Of a DNA stretch of 64,000 nucleotides, positions 59,421-64,000 are shown piece by piece. The stretch covers positions 434,001-498,000 of the forward strand of contig OZ234498.1 of assembly GCA_965153455.1 (NCBI GenBank). Direction: 5' to 3'. Each line of letters begins with the position of its first letter. The first letter of the stretch is position 1. The DNA comes from Sphagnum compactum. Lineage: Eukaryota > Bryophyta > Sphagnopsida > Sphagnales. The notes beneath the pieces are model-generated. The model saw nothing but the letters and a program-made list of their open reading frames with translations, was not told the origin of the DNA and did no database searches. A program made the translations under genes and the position numbers.

Positions 59421-60237
59421 GCGTAGTCTCCTGCCTACTGGCAGAGAGCCGACAAAGGACTCTACAATGTGTAGTCTCCTCCCCTATAGAGAGCCAACAA
59501 ACTAATGTAATGGAGTGAGTGGGATTCAAAAACCATACCTGACAATATTTTCAGCTTCGATATAAGTAGTTTCGTGACACGATGCTGAGTCTCATGATCT
59601 CCTTTTGCATATATCCAAAAAATTCACCATGCGAACTTGTTTATAGAAAGTTTGGTGATCAGATGAGCACAATCGGATTTCCGAAGATAACTCTTGCAAT
59701 TTGCGTATCAGTATTGTGATGGCCTTAGCAACACTCAGCTATAAACTTGCCGAAATCCAAGAAGTAAGAACTTCTCTTCTTCCAATATAGAAGTCGGGAA
59801 AAAGTCTCAAAAGTCCTTCTGCAAAGTAGAAGAAGACGGGAAAAAAGTCTTAGAAATTCTTCTGCGATGCAAACGACGAAAAGAAAGCTGTCTCACAACT
59901 CTCTCCAGGGCATCTTCTTCATCATGGGATAGATAGCGAGTTTATCAACCGCATGTATTTAAAAAGCCTTCAGGGGCTCCTCACTCGCAGTCTCTGGATC
60001 TGCTTGACAAGAACACCGAGCACTACAATCCGTGTTCACGGCCTCGACGTGTACACTCGTCGTTATTAATGAGGCAAGCAAACTACGACCAACAAGCTAT
60101 GTATACCATACAACAGAGTAAGATTGTTAGTGTCAAGACCTGTGTGGTGAAGATACGGCACACAAAGCAAAAGAAGAAGAAGAAGAAGAAGAAGAAGAGG
60201 AGTCCCTGTTGATTCCTTACGTGTAGACACGCCCGCA
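59421..60237. other. Intergenic; (GAA)n microsatellite near 60170-60200
   Basis: Just right of the TIR element, 'tagtctcctgcctactggcagagagcc' recurs as 'tagtctcctcccctatagagagcc', a short imperfect duplication. A run of about eight AAG/GAA units lies at 60172-60200. Confidence 0.4.
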
Positions 60238-60573
60238 ATGAGGGCCGCGGACTATAAGCTACAAACTCCAAAGACCAAAAAGCACAGTGAAGAACATTGG
60301 TATAAAAGCAATGTGAGTGAGGCTGGTGAAGGAACGGCACCCGCAAATGAAGAATCGAAACCGACGACAGAAATCACCGAAACTAAGCAGGTTCTCCGTC
60401 TTATGGAGAAGTTTTGGTTTGAAGACCCCCCTTTCACACTAGGAGGAGTCAGGGCATTCCTATTGGTGCAAAAGTTGAAATCAAATCAGCCCCAAGGGCT
60501 TTACACTAAGGTCAAGGCTGAAATAGAAAAAAAAAACCTTCCAATCTGCCCCCAAGTTATTAATAAATGCTGA
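60238..60573 (+). CDS. Doubtful 111-residue ORF, C-terminal half transposon-derived
   Basis: It opens with MRAADYKLQTPKTKKHSEEH, hydrophilic and charged, and ends in LPICPQVINKC. No domain is recognised. From about 60434 the frame lies inside the CACTA-like element (60434-60802), so at least the last ~45 codons are not ancestral coding sequence. It could be a real 5' exon read into the element, or chance. Confidence 0.2.
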   Translation: MRAADYKLQTPKTKKHSEEHWYKSNVSEAGEGTAPANEESKPTTEITETKQVLRLMEKFWFEDPPFTLGGVRAFLLVQKLKSNQPQGLYTKVKAEIEKKNLPICPQVINKC

Positions 60574-60802
60574 ACTTTAGTATGGCCTTGTATTGGCCCC
60601 CGGCCCAAAGGCTGAAAAAAATGATACCATAAAATTTGGGAGGCCAATGTGCAACAACCCTTGGTGCCAATGTTCTAGTATTTATTAATATCCTGATGTC
60701 AATGTTCGAGCATTTTATGTTCTAACTTGGGGCCAATTTGCAACCCAAAAATGCGCAAAGTTGGCCTCAAGTTTTTTTGGCCCTGACTCCTAGTGTAAAG
60801 CG
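60434..60802. mobile_element. CACTA-like element of about 370 bp
   Basis: The inverted ends are CACTAGGAGGAGTCAGGGC on the left and GCCCTGACTCCTAGTG on the right, with a three-base gap and similarity continuing a few bases outward ('ctttcaCACTA' versus 'ctttaCACTA'). CACTA...TAGTG termini fit the En/Spm superfamily. It is non-coding. Target duplication is uncertain. Confidence 0.5.
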
Positions 60803-63164
60803 GGCCGGGCCTAAGTTCTTCAAGAATAGTCCAATGTTTGCAGGGCGCCTCTCATGACGGGATGCTTGGAAATTGACGACCACCGTACGCTAAAAGCTGG
60901 CATTGATCGAGATGACCTCCTGCTTTCCCGCGTTGCGACCAGCGTTTTATCCGGGGACGAAATTTGGGATCCTACCGCCGAAAGAAAGAAAAATGCCAGT
61001 GCTCCTCATACAAAGGCCCTTTTTTAGGGGGGGCGGAAATATGGCCCAAAGTCACCAGATTATGAGGGCCAAAAATTTGAAATCGCCATATGTAAATTTT
61101 TTGGTTTGGTAGGTTTCTGCATGTCGCCTAAAATACCTTATGCCCTTGTTGGAAATTGACCGTGGATCAATGAGGAAATAGAGATGATAAAACATCTTCA
61201 CTTCTTTGCTCCTTTTGTATTTTCTTTCTCTGTTATTTTTGCAATAATGGTATGTAGTAGACTAACTTGCCTCCTTTTCAATTAGATTCAAATAGGTAAT
61301 TTCTCAACTGTTTATTATTTTCAAAATTTGCAAGCAGTGAATAGCTACTAATTGTTGGTTGGACTTTCATGGGCACAAAACTTAGAATTTCAAGATTCAA
61401 AAATTGAAAACCTAACTTTGAACCTTTAAATTTTTAAACATTAAAAGTAACCTTAAAGCTCTTCTCTTGCAATTTAATTTACCCATTGTAACCAACTAGT
61501 ATAAGTTTTTTAAAAAGGAAACAATTTCGTACACTTGCCAATAATTAAGATTTTCTGCAATTAAATTTTAACAAAATTTCCTTGCACTGGTCTATGGTTT
61601 TTGAAAAAGGGAAAAAAACCCAATAAGTGGATTACTCCCTTTAAAAATTGACTTGTTTATGGACCTAGATTTTAAAAGTTACAAATCAAACCTTTTTTTT
61701 TGGTGAAAATTTGCCAAAAGGCAAGTTAACAAAAACCCTTGTGATAGGGTTGCTTTAAATTCAAGGTTGTAATCCAACATTTTTCACTTAAACTTGATGT
61801 AGCCAAGTGGCAACATCACCACCTTTTGGCATTGTGTAGAAGCTAGGAAATTGGTAGGGTTTGTAGTTATGAAATCAAATTTGCATCCTATTTTGCAAAT
61901 TACAACATTCTATTGGCGATTGAATTCATTTGAAAGCTTATGGTTTTTAAGGTTGTGGCTTGGCTAGACTCCTAGAAGGGCATCACATCTTGAGTTTTGG
62001 AAATATGGTGTATGAGATATCACATTGGAATTATGATGAAAGGATTTGCCTTGTGATTAAGTTCAATGGATAAAAACATTTCAAAGTTCGTCTTGCATTC
62101 AAATTCAACATCTCAAAAAATCTTGGTCGATTTCAATGGGTTTTAGATTGTGCAGAAACATATTATAATTTACAACTTCAAGGTATAAGGCTTGCCATTT
62201 GTTTGTAAACATTTCATTTTTGAATCTTAAGTTCTAAATCTTGATTGAATTTTGTTCTACTAACCTTTAGGGTGCTCTTTCAAGTTCGAATTTCCAAATC
62301 CTCTCTAGTTTGTTGTTTTGTCACTTGTTTACTTGAAAGTTGAGAAAATTCAAAAGTCAAGATTTAAGAATTAAAAGGACTCGAGACTTAGGAATATATG
62401 AAAGTGATTCCAAATCCATTGGATTGGTCAATCTTAGGAAGCTTTAGCTAAGAGCTTCCAATTTTCTATTGCTTTTGAATCCTTTTCTTTTTTTGGTTTT
62501 ACTACAATCTTTGTGCATTCCATTCTTGGGTTTAAATCCATGTTGTTCCATTCTTCTTTTGGTTTTACTATAAGCTTTCATGTGCATCTCCATTTTAGGG
62601 TTTCATTATTATGAATGGTAGTTCCATTTCTTTAATTTTTTTCTTTTTTTATGTTCAAATTGTGTCATTTTCATTTCTTTTCTACTGCAACCTATAGCCA
62701 CCATACCATGCCCCTTCTTGAATTACCCAAGAATTTCAATTTCAAGCCTTTTATCCTTTCCCCTTGCCCTAACAAGGTGAGGTTGGTCCATCATCTTCCT
62801 TAACACCTCCTATTGTTTTGTTTAATGATAACTCATATGTTGTCATCTATGATTTAGCGCTTGAGGATGCAATAAATGAAAACCCTAAGAAGAAGAAATT
62901 ATATGAAAGGGAGAAAAAAAGTTTCAAGATGGGTATTAACAACACAAAAAGCCACAAAAGTTACATTTGATGTTGGTGCTTTTATTGCGATTAGTGCAAA
63001 CAAAATCACAACAATCGACAATGTACCTAATGGATTTCATCCATTTATATATTGTCAAAGCATGGAAGAAGAACCCCATCTTCTTGTGTGTTGAGATTGT
63101 TGGTGTATTCAATACATCTGAAAACATTTTTTCTTAAACTTTAAAATATTTTTTGTGAATTTGG
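60803..63164. other. Intergenic, no supported gene
   Basis: ORFs at 60903-61112 and 62876-63094 show nothing recognisable. The latter could be the frame-broken 5' part of the transposase remnant that follows. Confidence 0.35.
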
Positions 63165-63984
63165 TGGATTAAAGTTGGGGGAATTGGCTGGTAAGTTGGT
63201 GAACATGGGTTGTGATGTTAACAACACCTTCCAAGGCCATTGAATTGGTGTGACGTTATAGTTCAAGGAGAAGGTTATTTTGTTTTTGAATGGAGTTCAT
63301 TACTTCATTAACGAAACAAATTTGGTGGTGGTCACATTATCAAAATTGGGTCTCGTATGTCGACTAAAAGGCATTTTACAAAAGCTATATGCATTTTTGC
63401 TCACAACCCAAAAATATTTGTAGAACTTCAGAAGCTCGTTGATTTATTAGACACCAAAGGCAATAAGTTTCTTTGAAATGTTAAAACTCTGTGGACCTCA
63501 ATGTTCTTTCTAGTGAAACATGTTTATACAAAGTACCACTTGCTTATTGTCAAGATGCATGCTTAAAGTGCAAAGAATAGGGTGCTTTAAGGAAATTAAA
63601 TGCATTATGTGACATTGAATTCATTTTGGGGCTCCCATGTATCCTTCCTTTGTTGGACTATGTACAATTTTAATCAAAATTGCATAAAATAAATACTTAT
63701 TTGTTAACAACTTTGTGGATTTTGTCAAATTGGCCCATGCAAAATTGTATAAACTTTATTGTAACCCTTATGCCAAATTTAAAGATCCAACTTTTGACAA
63801 CTTATACTTTATTGAGACCTTGACCAGTGCAACCTATCCCATGAGTTGGTTTTCCAACCTAAATGGTGAAGTGGATGTTGAATATCTCATTTTTTCATTT
63901 GTTGGAGGCAAATATCCTTTTTACCATTTTGTTATTGGTGTAAAAGGACTGCAACCTGTCACTAAGGCTACCTTCCATCAATAA
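63165..63984 (+). pseudogene. hAT-like transposase remnant
   Basis: Successive pieces in changing frames are LGELAGKLVNMGCDVNNTFQ, VHYFINETNLVVVTLSKLG, FVELQKLVDLLDTKGNKFL, NVKTLWTSMFFLVKHVYTKY, and finally the open frame 63715-63984 (FVKLAHAKLYKLYCNPYAKF ... MSWFSNLNGEVDVEYL). The 'HxTNLxVxTLSxL', 'LxDTKGNKxLxNVKTxW(T/I)SM' order is that of hAT-type RNase-H-fold transposase-like proteins seen in many plant genomes, from my recollection of the family. Frameshifts and stops show that it is dead. The last frame ends at a stop before the window edge, so the C-terminal dimerisation region is missing or lies beyond. Confidence 0.5.
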
Positions 63985-64000
63985 TCAACAAGGTAAAAGA

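Overview
This is AT-rich nuclear DNA from a land plant. Exons are separated by short GT-AG introns. The gene content includes a bulb-lectin receptor kinase, a CYP72-clan cytochrome P450, plant MON2 and POLTERGEIST-type PP2C exons, and a TPR array built from 34-residue 'DYxGALEDL' units. TPR arrays of this kind and multicopy atypical kinases remind me of bryophytes, especially mosses, but that is an impression and not a demonstration. Nothing looks bacterial, organellar or viral, and I see no rRNA, canonical tRNA or CRISPR array.

Layout. 0.87-1.5 kb: a small secreted Cys-rich protein with a ShKT-like tail (minus strand). 3-9 kb: repeats, including a 487-bp tandem duplication, an inverted repeat pair, a CACTA-type hairpin element and a 179-bp tandem duplication. 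9.7-11.6 kb: a decayed P450. 12.8-18.4 kb: tRNA-related SINE-like pieces, a 295-bp TIR element and a three-unit array of about 425 bp. 19.9-21.3 kb: the TPR gene with one frameshift (minus). 23.0-25.3 kb: a 69-bp-arm hairpin and palindromic MITE-like sequences. 25.2-29.7 kb: two duplicated atypical kinase-like genes (minus), each damaged differently. 32.7-33.6 kb: a zinc-finger-like remnant. 34.0-40.8 kb: a composite locus with intron-bearing MON2 exons, PP2C exons and a third unidentified exon, flanked by T/C-rich and A/G-rich repeat blocks. 43.8-47.4 kb: decayed genes including two different FCP1-like HAD phosphatase pseudogenes. 49.2-52.1 kb: low-complexity satellite DNA. 54.4-58.4 kb: an apparently intact seven-exon, 706-residue B-lectin receptor-like kinase (minus) with a TIR element about 0.55 kb upstream. 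60.2-60.8 kb: a doubtful ORF merging into a CACTA-like element. 63.2-64.0 kb: a hAT-like transposase remnant.

The genes do not form a pathway. The window is mainly an accumulation of duplicated, captured and decayed gene pieces among transposon remnants. Two loci look potentially functional: the receptor kinase and the secreted Cys-rich protein. The most unusual feature is the MON2::PP2C composite, where exons of unrelated genes, with their introns, lie on the same strand in phase-compatible order. This resembles gene-fragment capture of the Helitron or Pack-MULE kind, although no element ends were proven.
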